The translations under genes were made by a program, and so were the position numbers. Below are positions 5,267 to 5,502 of a stretch of DNA of 5,502 bases, in pieces. How positions within the stretch are numbered: position 1 is the stretch's first letter; each line of letters opens with the position of its first letter. The notes beneath the pieces were generated by a model. The model saw nothing but the letters and a program-made list of their open reading frames with translations. It ran no database searches and was not told the origin of the DNA. Origin of the DNA: an uncultured Coriobacteriaceae bacterium. Lineage in GTDB: Bacteria > Actinomycetota > Coriobacteriia > Coriobacteriales > Atopobiaceae. Location: positions 1 to 5,502 of the forward strand of contig CACXFF010000344.1 in assembly GCA_902766805.1 (NCBI GenBank), in the 5' to 3' direction.

Positions 5267-5502
5267 CTCTGTCGCGAACGGGCTCTGGCCACAGGCCGGC
5301 ATGGACAACTCAGGGCTCGACATCCCGCGGGCAAAGGGACAGGAGGCGCGGAAGGCCCCAGGAGCTGGGAGATCGTCGGATGCCCGGCGGACGCGTAGAG
5401 CGTCATTGGCATCGATGCTCGGGAAACCCAAGGACCTGCCGTCCACAGATGCCGCCAAGGCCCCCACAAGCTGCGGTCGCCCAAAGGCGATAAGCTGCAT
5501 AC

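Larger units (their letters stand above)
5149..5502. other. Region without a supported gene; possible partial minus-strand frame at the right edge
   Basis: These 354 bases hold the heptamer array, the weak -10 candidate and no gene that I can recognise. A minus-strand frame from about 5500 to 5264 (78 codons, starting MQLIAFGRPQLVGALAASVDG) looks moderately protein-like at first, then becomes Pro/Ser/Ala-rich without structure. Its ATG lies only two bases from the window edge, so I cannot see whether it has a ribosome site or is the tail of a longer gene. The transferase frame also stays open here, but encodes no recognisable sequence. It may be intergenic DNA or decayed coding sequence. Confidence 0.4.

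Noticed and set aside
5149..5484. N-terminal extension of the transferase by 112 residues
   Set aside because: The extension matches no domain, contains the heptamer repeat, and the ATG at 5148 has a Shine-Dalgarno and gives a product of normal family length.
4402..5493. Plus-strand 363-codon open frame through the transferase locus
   Set aside because: Its ATG has no ribosome site, the sequence is Pro/Arg/Ala-rich without a domain, and it lies antisense to a transferase with intact motifs.

Overview
The window is high-GC bacterial DNA. The proteins suggest a gut or rumen actinobacterium, most likely of the class Coriobacteriia (Olsenella, Collinsella or Atopobium relatives). The reasons are the base composition, strong AAGGAG-type ribosome sites, a cytosolic bile salt hydrolase, and a secreted protease carrying a GW-type cell-wall-binding repeat tail. 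This assignment is inferred from protein character only. I see no rRNA, tRNA, CRISPR array, insertion sequence or phage gene.

Layout. Bases 1-183 hold no gene I can support, but contain a clear intrinsic terminator (97-133) reading leftward. On the minus strand, 184-2079 encodes a 631-residue secreted subtilisin-like serine protease with seven C-terminal 20-residue repeats. A 348-base divergent intergenic region (2080-2427) holds a probable leftward promoter and an imperfect inverted repeat in an otherwise AT-rich patch. On the plus strand follow three tightly spaced genes, each with a good Shine-Dalgarno: a stand-alone CinA C-terminal-domain protein (2428-2952), a small two-helix membrane protein of unknown function (2971-3330) and a bile salt hydrolase of the choloylglycine hydrolase family (3359-4309). 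Gaps of 18 and 28 bases suggest one operon. The convergent gap 4310-4515 holds two hairpins and an orphan Shine-Dalgarno. On the minus strand, 4516-5148 encodes an Sfp-type 4'-phosphopantetheinyl transferase. Bases 5149-5502 hold a tandem heptamer repeat close to its start codon and no convincing gene, except a possible open frame reaching the right edge.

How they fit together. The protease is an exported, probably wall-attached enzyme acting on proteins outside the cell. The bile salt hydrolase removes glycine or taurine from conjugated bile acids in the cytosol. The CinA-family protein may recycle pyridine nucleotide by deamidating NMN. No link between these jobs is proven; co-transcription of the last two with the small membrane protein is inferred from spacing. 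The phosphopantetheinyl transferase has no carrier protein or synthase in view, so its client is unknown. I found nothing here that I can call a new biological system. The best leads are the unknown membrane protein in the bile salt hydrolase operon, the inverted repeat in the divergent region, and the short repeats around the transferase gene.
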